From the NCBI GenBank assembly GCA_910585725.1, contig CAJUFA010000014.1:1-64000 (forward strand): 64,000 nucleotides of DNA. Direction: 5' to 3'. The position numbers were made by a program, and so were the translations under genes. Origin of the DNA: an uncultured Dorea sp. (GTDB lineage: Bacteria > Bacillota > Clostridia > Lachnospirales > Lachnospiraceae). The notes below the pieces were generated by a model. That model was given only the letters and a program-made list of their open reading frames with translations. It was not told where the DNA came from and searched no databases. Shown piece after piece: positions 16,060 through 24,884 of this stretch. The stretch's first letter is position 1. Every line of letters starts with the position of its first letter.

Positions 16060-16989
16060 GTGAGAACAGAAAGAGAGAATACATTTGCCATAGAGACGTC
16101 GGCTCTTACGAAAATCTATGGGAATAAAGCAGCGGTGAAGAATGTGGAACTTAAGGTTCGGGAAGGAGAGATATATGGATTTATCGGCAGAAACGGCGCC
16201 GGGAAGTCCACGACACTTAAGATGCTGTGCGGGCTTGCAAGTCCGACAGGAGGAGAGATCCGGTTATTCGGGAAACCGGTCAGCAACCCGGCGGTGAGGA
16301 GAAGGCTTGGGGTGCTGATTGAGACGGCGGGACTGTATCCGAATATGACGGCAAGGCAGAATGTGGTGATGAAAGCAAGATGTATGGGGCTTACGGATGA
16401 GCGGAGTGTGGACGATGTGCTGCGGCTCACAGGAATGCAGGATACCGGACGGAAGAAGGTAAAGCGGTTCTCTATGGGAATGAAGCAGCGCCTTGGCGTG
16501 GCGCTCGCTTTATTAGGTAATCCAGACATGTTAATTCTGGACGAACCCCTGAACGGTTTAGATCCTGAGGGAATCAGGGAGCTTCGGCAGTTGGTGCTAA
16601 AGCTTCATGAAGAGGGAAAGACGATTCTGGTAAGTTCTCATATCCTGGGGGAACTAAGTAAGATCGCTACCATTTACGGGATTATCAAGGACGGAGAATT
16701 GATCGAGCAGATTACCCGGGAAGAGTTAGAGGAAAGATGCCAGGACTATTTCCATCTCCAGGTGGAGGATGTGCGGCGCGCGTTTGCTTTTGTTCAGGAG
16801 GCGTTTCCGGACGTACAGGCAGAGGTAGCGGACGACAGATCTATTCGGTTATATGGAGTAAAAGACGGAGCAAAGTTGAATCAGATGCTGGTGGAGAATC
16901 AGGTTGCCGTGTATGCGTCAGGATTCCACCGCATGGATCTGGAAGAATATTTCCTGGATCGTATGGAAGGAGGGCGCCGATATGTTTAA
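16060..16989 (+). CDS. ABC transporter ATP-binding protein
   Basis: A 309-residue ATPase of the drug/lantibiotic resistance type. Walker A is GRNGAGKST near residue 46, the signature is FSMGMKQRLG, Walker B is LILDEPLNGLDP and the switch His is in LVSSHIL. A C-terminal extension of about 90 residues follows the core. The GTG at 16060 is taken as start since AAGGAG lies upstream and the ATG codons at 16006 lack one. It overlaps the permease gene by 8 bases. Confidence 0.93.
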   Translation: MRTERENTFAIETSALTKIYGNKAAVKNVELKVREGEIYGFIGRNGAGKSTTLKMLCGLASPTGGEIRLFGKPVSNPAVRRRLGVLIETAGLYPNMTARQNVVMKARCMGLTDERSVDDVLRLTGMQDTGRKKVKRFSMGMKQRLGVALALLGNPDMLILDEPLNGLDPEGIRELRQLVLKLHEEGKTILVSSHILGELSKIATIYGIIKDGELIEQITREELEERCQDYFHLQVEDVRRAFAFVQEAFPDVQAEVADDRSIRLYGVKDGAKLNQMLVENQVAVYASGFHRMDLEEYFLDRMEGGRRYV

Positions 16990-17788
16990 TCTTTTGCGTA
17001 TGGATCTGTATAGGGTAAGAAAAAGTAAATCGGTATATATATGTTTTGGAATCTTGTTGGCTGCGACGGCGGCGATCTTCGGATTGCTTTGGCTCATGGC
17101 AGTACCCCGGGGGCAGGAATTGGCGGTACGTGCAGGGATGCTTACGGCAGCAGAATTGGCAGAATCGTCTGCTATCTTAAAAGGGGTAGATTCTTTGGAG
17201 ATGTTCCGGCAGACCTGTCTGAACGGCGGAACATATAATATGGTATTCGGCATCTGGATTATGCTGTTTGTATGTTCGGATTTTCAGAGCGGATTTATAA
17301 AAAATGTGATGGCGCTCCACCAGAATCGGTGGAAATATGTGGGAAGCAAGATTGTGACGGCGGGAATTGTTGATTTCTGTTATCTGATACTGCATCTGCT
17401 GTTTACACTGCTGGTGAACCGATTATTTGGAAATATGGTGCCGTATGCAAAATTGGGGCCTTGTGTATTCTATCTGTCCTGGGCGTGGCTTGTGACGACT
17501 GCGTTTGCGGCGCTGGTAATTCTGATCTGCGTCCTGTCAAGGAGTGTGGCGGCAGGAGCCGTAGGGACGGTGCTTTTCAGTAGCGGTGTCATCGTAACGA
17601 TGCTGTATTCGCTAATGAACACATTTCATATGGGAAGCTGGCTGAAATATTCGATATACCTGACTCTTTCCATGGGGCCGGGAGAATATACTGCCTGGAA
17701 GGATCTGTATGTGTATGCAGTGGGAGCAGGATTCTTGATTCTTTATACGGCGGTTGCGGGAGTGGTCTTGAGAAGACGGGATATATAG
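16982..17788 (+). CDS. ABC transporter permease (ABC-2 type)
   Basis: A 268-residue membrane protein with about six hydrophobic segments, starting with a short basic cytoplasmic stretch (MDLYRVRKSK). A long extracytoplasmic loop after helix 1 precedes MVFGIWIMLFVCSD. It is the membrane partner of the preceding ATPase and probably exports or detoxifies an antimicrobial peptide or lipid-II-targeting compound, by analogy with similar regulator-ABC-kinase clusters. GGAGG precedes the ATG inside the ATPase gene. Confidence 0.85.
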   Translation: MFNLLRMDLYRVRKSKSVYICFGILLAATAAIFGLLWLMAVPRGQELAVRAGMLTAAELAESSAILKGVDSLEMFRQTCLNGGTYNMVFGIWIMLFVCSDFQSGFIKNVMALHQNRWKYVGSKIVTAGIVDFCYLILHLLFTLLVNRLFGNMVPYAKLGPCVFYLSWAWLVTTAFAALVILICVLSRSVAAGAVGTVLFSSGVIVTMLYSLMNTFHMGSWLKYSIYLTLSMGPGEYTAWKDLYVYAVGAGFLILYTAVAGVVLRRRDI

Positions 17789-17860
17789 GAAAGCAGTCTG
17801 CCGATCGGGCGGCGGGAAACCGGATGGACGGTAAATATGCAATTAACGGGAGGTTTTAAG

Positions 17861-18742
17861 ATGGCGGCGGCATTTGTGGTCTTGGGAAGTATATGTATAT
17901 TGTTATTGCTGCAGTATATCCGTACGATTCTGACGATACGCTTTTTGTGTATGCAGCTTAAGGAAATTGAATGCGGCAGCCATATGGAGTTGGGACTGCA
18001 GAGCCGTCAGAAGGATATACTGGCTCTTGGCAGGCAATTGAATGATCTCCAACTTAAATGGTTTCAAAGTCAGATGCAGTATGAGAAAGCCGAAAAGAAG
18101 CTGAAACAGAATATCACATGCCTGGCGCACGATATCCGGACGCCGCTTACCGGCGCCGCGGGTTACGTGCAGCTTGCGCGGGAATGTACGGACCCTGAGA
18201 GGCGGGAACGATACCTGCAGACGGCGGACGATCGTTTGAAAGAACTGGGAGATATGTTAGAAGAACTGTTCCTGTATACCAAGCTGACCGGCGGGGAATA
18301 TGAACTGAATTTGTCTGAGATACAGGTGCTGCCCCTTTTGAGCGGCTGTCTGGTGGGATTCTACCGTCAATTCGAGGAGAAAGGTATCGCTCCGGAAGTG
18401 GAGTTTGAATCAGAGAGCCTAAGGGTCTGGGCGGATGAAGAATGTCTCAGGCGGATCTTCCATAATCTGATTCAGAACGCGCTGCTGCATGGCAGAGGCG
18501 GAATCGTAATCAGACAGAAAGACCGGAGCCTGATTTTTGAAAATCTGGTATCGGAGACCAGTAAACCTGATCCGGAACAAATATTTGACAGATTCTATAA
18601 GGCAGATTCAGCCCGGCGGAAAGGTTCCTCCGGGCTTGGAATGTTTATTGTAAAAGAACTGGCAGTGAAGATGGGGGGGAGCGTGGAGGCAGAGCTTGAA
18701 GGAGAGAAGCTGCGGATTATATTTGAGATAGGGAGGCTCTGA
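17861..18742 (+). CDS. Sensor histidine kinase
   Basis: A 293-residue kinase with an N-terminal hydrophobic anchor, a short helical linker and no large sensor domain. The phosphoacceptor His is in CLAHDIRTPLTG near residue 90. ATP-binding motifs follow: the N box FHNLIQNALLHG, a G1-like FDRFYKAD with G2 GSSGLGMFIVKEL. The start at 17861 follows GGGAGG, 7 bases away. Small kinases of this shape commonly sense through a partner transporter, here probably the ABC permease upstream. Confidence 0.92.
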   Translation: MAAAFVVLGSICILLLLQYIRTILTIRFLCMQLKEIECGSHMELGLQSRQKDILALGRQLNDLQLKWFQSQMQYEKAEKKLKQNITCLAHDIRTPLTGAAGYVQLARECTDPERRERYLQTADDRLKELGDMLEELFLYTKLTGGEYELNLSEIQVLPLLSGCLVGFYRQFEEKGIAPEVEFESESLRVWADEECLRRIFHNLIQNALLHGRGGIVIRQKDRSLIFENLVSETSKPDPEQIFDRFYKADSARRKGSSGLGMFIVKELAVKMGGSVEAELEGEKLRIIFEIGRL

Positions 18743-18998
18743 CAGAAGAAGAACCGGCAGAAGTATTCCCTGGTAAGACCAGGCTGATCAGCAACGTCCT
18801 GCAAAATATGAGCATAAATTGTCAAAGGCATCTTTTAAATTGCGTTTTTTTGTAGTATAATTAATCAAATAGTTTAAGCGGCTGCGGATGGATGTCATAG
18901 ACATTGGAACCGGCGATATACGGCGGTTCCGAACTCCGTAGTATTTTCTTGCGGTTTCTTACAAAATCATAGTAAGGCAAAAAGGAGGATAAGTCATT
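18743..18998 (+). promoter_or_regulatory. Flagellin upstream region with promoter and structured leader
   Basis: A TATAAT at 18856-18861 has only a weak -35, and no sigma-28 consensus (TAAA-N15-GCCGATAT) fits. The leader of about 135 bases holds a hairpin with GGAACCG/CGGTTCC arms (18904-18928) and several GGA triplets, including one in the Shine-Dalgarno GGAGGA. This recalls CsrA-controlled flagellin leaders, but no CsrA or FliW gene is in the window. Confidence 0.45.
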
Positions 18999-21900
18999 AT
19001 GATAATCCAAACCAATATGCCGGCTTTGTATGCGCTGCGTGAAAAGAAGAATACCGACAACGCAATTGCAAAGAATCTGCAAAAGCTCTCCTCAGGTTTC
19101 CGGATACGGCAGGCTGCGGACGATGCGGCGGGACTTGCCGTATCGGAAAAAATGCGGGCCCAGATTACCGAGTTGGAACGATGCGAACTCAATGTTTCCG
19201 AAGGAATCGATATTGCGCAGACCGCGGACGGCGCGCTGGATGAGGTAGGCGTGATGCTGCGCCGCGCGAGAGAACTCTGCCTGCAGGCAAGCAACGGCAC
19301 CTACAGCGACCGGGAACGCCAATACATGAGCGAGGAGATCAACCAGCTTTTTAGCGAGATTGAACACATTACGTCATCTAGCAGGTTCAATACCATTCCG
19401 CTCTTCCAGAGCATTCCCAATGATTCCGGCGAATCTGTTTATCTCTATGTAGAAGAGTTCAACAAAGTAGCGGATCAGCAGTTGTGGGGCGAGATGGATT
19501 TTGTAAAAAATGAAGATTTTGGTCCGCCTGCCGAGGCAAAGCCCGCCACCGTCACGTTCCAGCTGGAGGACGGCATAGGAATGAATTATGCGAAAACGCT
19601 GGATAAGAAATCAATTAGGATTGGCGACGTTATCTATACGTTCCGGGCAGACAGAGACCAAAACAGTTCCGGTAGTCCGTGTATCATTTCAATCAAAAAT
19701 ATCCAGACAGTTAAGGAGGCGATGGAGCAGCTTGCTAAATTTCCCGATATCGACAAGGTAGAAGTAGATGAAGTCGCACAAACGGTAACATTGACGGGGA
19801 GTCTGGACGACCACTATTATCCTGTTGAAGCCAATGGAACTACTACCAATTACTGGGCGGTTGACGGAGACGGAGAACACAAAAACAGTTGGACGGTGAA
19901 AAACCCGGAGGGAAAGGAAACGCTTAATGAAGTGGACGGCAATGGGATTGCAAACAATCAGCCGGTGTATGGAAAGGACTTGACTCTTTCCTACGATATG
20001 TCCAGAGTGAAAGAGCCGATTGACGTTGCAAATTTAAGGAGGAATTCGCTGCGTATCCATATAAGCGGTGCGAATCCAGCCGACGCCACTATTTCTTACG
20101 CCGATATTTTCCCGCAGAATCCGAGTACGATTACCAAAGCGGAATTCATCAATACCTTGGTGAATAAGCTTAAAAGTACGCCTCCTCTTAATGGTGCGAA
20201 CACGACGATAAAGTATACGTCTCCCAATCTGGAGATCAGCACCAGTCTTCCTTCCGGTACGCGGTGTACTGCGTATATATCGGAATCCACTCAGAGCAAG
20301 CAGGAGGATACTACAAAGTCTCCTTGGAAGACTAACTCACTGTCCTTCACCACAAGTACCACGCCTCCTTCTGCAGAGGTAGGCGGTACATTTACCGTAA
20401 AAATTCCTGATATAAGTTCCTTCAAAGTGCCGTTCTCCTTCAAGTTGGGTTCTTATCATCACGTTTTTTATGACAGTACGAATCCGAATACCCCGATAAA
20501 GACGGATGGCACTACCATATTCAGCCCGGACGACTATTATACGCAGACCCATAATATAAGCGGCAAGAGTCCGGCTGAGATCCGCGCCGAGGTGGTGAAG
20601 ATGATTAAGAATTATGGCTCTAGTTCTAGTTCTGTTTCTGTCAAGGAGCAGGGAAATGAGTTGATTTTCTCGTCGAACCCGAACGTATCCGCTCCTCGCT
20701 TTAATATACAGGGAAGTGTCGTCGAGGTCAAAGCCGCGATACCAGCCAGCACCGCCGTGATGACGGGCGGCAGCCCGAATTTCAGACAGGAGGTGTCCGT
20801 TCCCTTTAGCGTAGAGAAGCCCTTTGACGCTTCAAAACTCATCGGGACAGGTTTCGGAATCACCAATGGAAGCGGCAGCGGCATGCATCAGTGGGAATTT
20901 ACCGACGGAACCGGTCTTCGTTCAGAATACGAGGATATCGACATTTCCGGATGCACCAGTTTTCAGGATCTGGCTGACGTCATGGAAAAAGCCATTCAGG
21001 CAAAAAGTTCATTCGGGAAAGACTGTAAAGTCGAAGTAGATGAAAGCAAGACTCCCGCGGTCTTGTCTATAAAGTGGCGGCGCCAATGCAATTCTTATCA
21101 AGTATCGGTTTCCGACGGCGCAGAAGGCGTGTCAGGAATTGTGAAGGATGGTCCCGTACAGTTTTCCGGCGGTACCATCGTCGGCCATGAACAGAAGGTG
21201 CTGGACTTCTCCTCAATTAACATCAACAATCTGGATACCCTGTTGGGCAAAGGATTCCGGGTTAATTGCGCAACCTGCGAAGGGGAATATATCAACGTGT
21301 ACTTTTGCTGGAAGAACGACGGCAGCGCGCCTCCGTCCTTCACCCACAACGTGACCATCAACGGACAGAATGTGACCCGTACCATCCACAACATTCCGGT
21401 AGAATTGTCCAAGATTACAAGCGGGGACCAGATCGTGAAGAGTATTGTCGATCAGGTAAAGCCCAGCCTGAATCATTATACGGACATGGAAGTGGGAGAT
21501 CCGACTACCTCTCTGGTCATCCAGGACAAACGTCTGGGTCACGTCTACGATAATACGACCGGGAAGGAATACATCGGCTCTGTGGAAAGCGGTGTGTTTA
21601 CGAATTTTACATACACGGTAACAAAGGAAGAGATTGCCCCGCCGGAGCCGTCCGAAGGCGAGCTGTTGAAATTCCGGCACTGCCAGCTCATGATTTATGC
21701 GGGACAAAGTCCGGATTCAGAGATGATTCCCATCCACCTGCCTTTCCTGTCCCTGACGCAGCTGCGGCTGAACCCGCCAAAGCTGGTGGATCTTACGGAT
21801 GAAGACCAGCATCCCCTTAAACTGCTTAGAAAGATTGACTGCGCCCACGACAGCATCGCTGACAGCAGGGCGGTTATGGGAGCAGACTACAACCGTCTGG

Positions 21901-22088
21901 AGCACGCATACCAGGCGCTGACCAATACGACCATCAACTTAAAAGATGCAGAGAGCCGCATCCGGGATGCGGACATGGCTGGCCTTATGATGGAAAAAAT
22001 TAAGAACGACATTTTAAGCCAGCCCCAGCAGAGCATCATTGCCCAGGCCAGCAAACGTCCCGAGCTGGTGCTTCAGCTGCTCCGTTAA
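18999..22088 (+). CDS. Giant flagellin (1029 residues)
   Basis: The N-terminus (about residues 1-140) has the flagellin D0/D1 pattern: MIIQTNMPAL, KLSSGFRIRQAADDAAGLAV, LNVSEGIDIAQTADGALDEV and SSSRFNTIPLF. The C-terminus (about 950-1029) matches too: DAESRIRDADMAGLM and AQASKRPELVLQLL. Between them lie some 800 residues of surface-exposed beta-rich modules, several of which share a plan (aspartate-serine start, GKGF or GTGF, then EF...D). Typical flagellins have 270-500 residues. No HExxH is present, so it is not a flagellinolysin. It follows GGAGG, and no other motility gene is in the window. Confidence 0.92.
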   Translation: MIIQTNMPALYALREKKNTDNAIAKNLQKLSSGFRIRQAADDAAGLAVSEKMRAQITELERCELNVSEGIDIAQTADGALDEVGVMLRRARELCLQASNGTYSDRERQYMSEEINQLFSEIEHITSSSRFNTIPLFQSIPNDSGESVYLYVEEFNKVADQQLWGEMDFVKNEDFGPPAEAKPATVTFQLEDGIGMNYAKTLDKKSIRIGDVIYTFRADRDQNSSGSPCIISIKNIQTVKEAMEQLAKFPDIDKVEVDEVAQTVTLTGSLDDHYYPVEANGTTTNYWAVDGDGEHKNSWTVKNPEGKETLNEVDGNGIANNQPVYGKDLTLSYDMSRVKEPIDVANLRRNSLRIHISGANPADATISYADIFPQNPSTITKAEFINTLVNKLKSTPPLNGANTTIKYTSPNLEISTSLPSGTRCTAYISESTQSKQEDTTKSPWKTNSLSFTTSTTPPSAEVGGTFTVKIPDISSFKVPFSFKLGSYHHVFYDSTNPNTPIKTDGTTIFSPDDYYTQTHNISGKSPAEIRAEVVKMIKNYGSSSSSVSVKEQGNELIFSSNPNVSAPRFNIQGSVVEVKAAIPASTAVMTGGSPNFRQEVSVPFSVEKPFDASKLIGTGFGITNGSGSGMHQWEFTDGTGLRSEYEDIDISGCTSFQDLADVMEKAIQAKSSFGKDCKVEVDESKTPAVLSIKWRRQCNSYQVSVSDGAEGVSGIVKDGPVQFSGGTIVGHEQKVLDFSSININNLDTLLGKGFRVNCATCEGEYINVYFCWKNDGSAPPSFTHNVTINGQNVTRTIHNIPVELSKITSGDQIVKSIVDQVKPSLNHYTDMEVGDPTTSLVIQDKRLGHVYDNTTGKEYIGSVESGVFTNFTYTVTKEEIAPPEPSEGELLKFRHCQLMIYAGQSPDSEMIPIHLPFLSLTQLRLNPPKLVDLTDEDQHPLKLLRKIDCAHDSIADSRAVMGADYNRLEHAYQALTNTTINLKDAESRIRDADMAGLMMEKIKNDILSQPQQSIIAQASKRPELVLQLLR

Positions 22089-22172
22089 GAAGCCGGTCTT
22101 ATCTGGCGGGTGTTTTTGCATATATTTTTTAGAGATGTGGATTCTGTCTGAGATCGGTTAAGTTCTCCCTTG

Positions 22173-22210
22173 GTAATGCCGATATTATCAACAGTAGGTA
22201 TTTCGGCATT
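22173..22210 (+). promoter_or_regulatory. Hairpin directly upstream of the Shine-Dalgarno of the next gene
   Basis: GTAATGCCGA (22173-22182) pairs with TCGGCATTAC (22203-22212), a 10-bp perfect stem ending one or two bases before AAGGAGG. It could modulate translation or mark a processing site between the flagellin and the next gene. Confidence 0.5.
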
Positions 22211-22228
22211 ACTAAGGAGGTGTATCTT

Positions 22229-23134
22229 TTGAATTTCTTTACCGTACAATCGATAAACGCATATACAAGAAATATGGAGATGCAGTTGAAATGGCAGCAG
22301 AAGAAAGACAATAATGATTTCACTGCAGATGGAAGCACGAAGCTTATTGATCCTATCGCAAGGCAGGCGGAAGAGATCAGGAGATCGCAGGCTGACGGTT
22401 CCGCCAAACTTGCAGCTCAGATCAGATCTAAGCTGGCGAACGGTCAGAAGCTGACCAAGGAGGAGATGGACTATCTGGAAAAGAACGATCCCCAGACCTA
22501 TCAGAAAGTAAAATCCATCGAGGCTGAGCAGAAGAATTACGAGAAGGAACTGAAGAAGTGTAAGACGAAGGAAGAAGTTCAGCGTGTGCGGATGAATCAT
22601 ACGGCCGCTTCTTTAAGCACGGTGAACAATATTAAGAATAATCCTGCCATACCGGAGGAAAAGAAGCTGGAACTGATCTGGCGGGAACATATGAAGAACA
22701 TGGCTTTGGAAGAGACTACAAGAGAATTCGTGGAGAGCGGTCAGTATGCCAAGCTTCCGACAGAGGCGGAGAAAGCGGAGGCAGAGAAGGAGATTAAGGA
22801 AGCGAAGGAAGCCGAACTTGGAATCGAGGATCCTGCAGAGGATACCGAAGAGGAAGATAAGGTGGAAGAAACTGACAGAGCCGACGCCGGCAAAGAAGGT
22901 AATCAGGCAGACGGATCAGAGGAGCAGACGCTGAGCGGTAAGGTGAAGGAGGCGGCGGTCCATGATGCCGTGCGAAAGAGCAGGGCGGCTTTGGACGAAC
23001 GCAGGCTTACCCGTGCGGAAGCCGAGACGACGCCGGAAGCGCTGAAAGTAAAGCGGGCCAAAGCCCGGGCGGCTTACAATGAGAACCGGGGCGACATAAC
23101 GCCAAGTCAGTTATACGATGTGAAAGTGAAATAG
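22229..23134 (+). CDS. Coiled-coil protein next to flagellin, function unknown
   Basis: A 301-residue, highly charged Lys/Glu/Ala-rich protein predicted to be mostly helical. Its start is a TTG 8 bases after AAGGAGG; the GTG at 22220 lies inside the SD. Visible segments are a short N-terminal FFTVQSINAYT, a KLANGQKLTKEEMDYLEKN-like block near residue 75, an acidic stretch (residues 195-245) and a basic C-terminus. No signal or membrane span. Its place 140 bases after the flagellin suggests a linked role, such as chaperone or regulator, but this is inference. Confidence 0.7.
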   Translation: MNFFTVQSINAYTRNMEMQLKWQQKKDNNDFTADGSTKLIDPIARQAEEIRRSQADGSAKLAAQIRSKLANGQKLTKEEMDYLEKNDPQTYQKVKSIEAEQKNYEKELKKCKTKEEVQRVRMNHTAASLSTVNNIKNNPAIPEEKKLELIWREHMKNMALEETTREFVESGQYAKLPTEAEKAEAEKEIKEAKEAELGIEDPAEDTEEEDKVEETDRADAGKEGNQADGSEEQTLSGKVKEAAVHDAVRKSRAALDERRLTRAEAETTPEALKVKRAKARAAYNENRGDITPSQLYDVKVK

Positions 23135-23244
23135 AGACGTTGAACGCGGGCATCGTCCGCGTCAGGATCTCCGATCGTGCAGCGCCGCGTTGAAGCTCGG
23201 TCGGCAATAAGCCGCAATGATAAGAATTTACGGGATAATAAAAG

Positions 23245-23293
23245 GACTGTGAGAAAAGTCTGAGAATTACGACTTTTCTCACAGTCTTTTTTT
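23245..23293. terminator. Strong terminator between the coiled-coil gene and the FAD gene
   Basis: A 16-bp perfect stem (GACTGTGAGAAAAGTC and complement) followed by seven T on the plus strand. It lies between convergent genes and may serve both. Confidence 0.85.
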
Positions 23294-23305
23294 GATATAG
23301 TAAGC

Positions 23306-24676
23306 TTACATATTCTCGGCGATATGCCGCGCTACATATACTCCGCTTGCCGAGGCGTGGGACAGGGAATGGGTGACTCCGCTTCCGTCTCCGATAATAT
23401 ACAGACCCTTATACCTGCTTTCCAGGTTCTCGTCAAGTTCTACTTCCATGTTATAGAATTTTACTTCTACGCCGTAGAGCAGGGTGTCGTCGTTGGCGGT
23501 TCCCGGAGCGATCTTATCCAGCGCATAGATCATTTCCATGATGCCGTCCAGAATTCTCTTGGGAAGGACAAGGCTCAGGTCGCCGGGGGTAGCGGCGAGG
23601 GTAGGGGCTACAAGACCTTCTTTGATCCGATTGGCAGTGCTTCGCCGCCCTCTGACCAGATCGCCGAACCGCTGTACGATCACGCCTCCGCCGAGCATAT
23701 TCGAGAGTCTGGCGATGCTTTCGCCGTATCCATTGCTGTCTTTGAATGGTTCGGAGAAATGCTTCGCAACCAGCAGTGCAAAATTCGTATTCTCGGTCTG
23801 GTGTTCGGTACCTTCATAACTATGTCCGTTGACAGTGACGATGCCGTTGGTATTTTCATTTACCACGATTCCATAAGGGTTCATGCAGAAGGTACGGACA
23901 TTGTCTTCAAATTTCTCTGTGCGGTAGACGATCTTGCTTTCATACAGTTCGTCTGTCAGATGGGAGAAGATTACGGCCGGAAGTTCTACGCGGACTCCGA
24001 TGTCCACACGGTTGGATTTGGTCGGAATGTCAAGCTCATGGCAGATCTTTTCCATCCATTTGCTGCCGCTCCTTCCCACGGAGACGATACATTTTTGGCA
24101 GTCGGCCGTATGTTCGCCGTAATGGACACGGTAACCGCCGTCTATGCGTTCCAGACTGTCGATTGCAGTGTTAAAATAGAAGTCTATCTTATCCTTCAAT
24201 TCCTCGTACAATTGTTCCAGGACGACGTAATTAATATCGGTTCCAAGATGGCGAACGGAAGCGTCAAGAAGCTTCAGCTTGTTCTGGAGACAGACTTTCT
24301 TGAATTGGGTCCCGGCCGTAGAATACATCCTGGTCTTTTCTCCGCCGTGGGAAGTGTTGATATCATCCACATACCGCATTAATTCAAGCGCCTGGTCTTT
24401 GCCGATGTACTCATAGAGCGTTCCGCCGAAGTCGTTGGTAATATTGTATTTTCCGTCTGAAAATGCGCCGGCGCCGCCAAAACCATTCATAATCGCGCAG
24501 GTCTTACATTTGATGCAGGACTTTACTTTCTTACCGTCGATGGGACAATGCCTGTCCTTTAACGGAACGCCTGTTTCAAAGACGGCGATCTTAAGCCGTT
24601 CATTTTTTTTGAGTAATTCATAGGCCGAAAAGATCCCGCCGGGGCCTGCGCCTACGATAATGATGTCATAATTCAT
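23306..24676 (-). CDS. FAD-dependent oxidoreductase (COG2509-type dehydrogenase)
   Basis: A 456-residue flavoprotein. The dinucleotide site GAGPGGIFSAYEL is at the N-terminus. A cysteine cluster C-x10-C-x2-C-x2-C (HCPIDGKKVKSCIKCKTC, near residues 43-60) suggests a metal or Fe-S site. NGFGGAGAFSDGKYN and the late GDGSGVTHSLSHASASG motif are typical of this uncharacterised family of FAD dehydrogenases. SD precedes the ATG, and the leader contains short tandem repeats. Its promoter TTGCAC-N17-TATAAT lies at 24814-24786 on the minus strand. Confidence 0.9.
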   Translation of the reverse strand: MNYDIIIVGAGPGGIFSAYELLKKNERLKIAVFETGVPLKDRHCPIDGKKVKSCIKCKTCAIMNGFGGAGAFSDGKYNITNDFGGTLYEYIGKDQALELMRYVDDINTSHGGEKTRMYSTAGTQFKKVCLQNKLKLLDASVRHLGTDINYVVLEQLYEELKDKIDFYFNTAIDSLERIDGGYRVHYGEHTADCQKCIVSVGRSGSKWMEKICHELDIPTKSNRVDIGVRVELPAVIFSHLTDELYESKIVYRTEKFEDNVRTFCMNPYGIVVNENTNGIVTVNGHSYEGTEHQTENTNFALLVAKHFSEPFKDSNGYGESIARLSNMLGGGVIVQRFGDLVRGRRSTANRIKEGLVAPTLAATPGDLSLVLPKRILDGIMEMIYALDKIAPGTANDDTLLYGVEVKFYNMEVELDENLESRYKGLYIIGDGSGVTHSLSHASASGVYVARHIAENM

Positions 24677-24695
24677 GGTATTTCACTCCTTAGTT

Positions 24696-24760
24696 TTTCT
24701 GTGCAAAATTTTCCGGTGCAAATTTCTTTCTGTGCAAATTCTTTCTGTGCAAATTTCCTT
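24696..24760 (-). repeat. Short tandem repeats in the FAD-gene leader
   Basis: Four imperfect copies of a unit of about 15 bases (TTTCTGTGCAAATT as read on the plus strand) lie between the promoter and the start codon. They look like slippage products in the 5' untranslated region. Confidence 0.75.
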
Positions 24761-24785
24761 CTATGAAAAGTCTTTGTCTGTTTTC

Positions 24786-24814
24786 ATTATAGTCAATTTA
24801 TGGTCGGTGTGCAA
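24786..24814 (-). promoter_or_regulatory. Sigma-A promoter of the FAD gene
   Basis: Minus strand: TTGCAC, a 17-base spacer, TATAAT. Confidence 0.65.
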
Positions 24815-24884
24815 GGCATGTCTTCGTAATACTTCATGAAATACTTTATGAATACGTTGTGATATCTTTGCGGCAGGTTGCCGT

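Noticed and set aside
18768..18791. Terminator after the histidine kinase
   Set aside because: CCTGG/CCAGG and GCTGATCAGC palindromes are present, but no T tract follows.
18999..22088. Flagellinolysin (flagellin with a metallopeptidase insert)
   Set aside because: The central region has no HExxH zinc motif.
22220..22228. GTG at 22220 as start of the coiled-coil gene
   Set aside because: The GTG lies within the Shine-Dalgarno; the TTG at 22229 has correct spacing.
23324..24382. 352-codon plus-strand frame opposite the FAD gene
   Set aside because: It is the shadow of a well-supported minus-strand gene, with Cys/Phe/Val-rich composition typical of antisense frames.
24696..24760. CRISPR-like array
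   Set aside because: Units are about 15 bases with no spacers; it is a simple tandem repeat.
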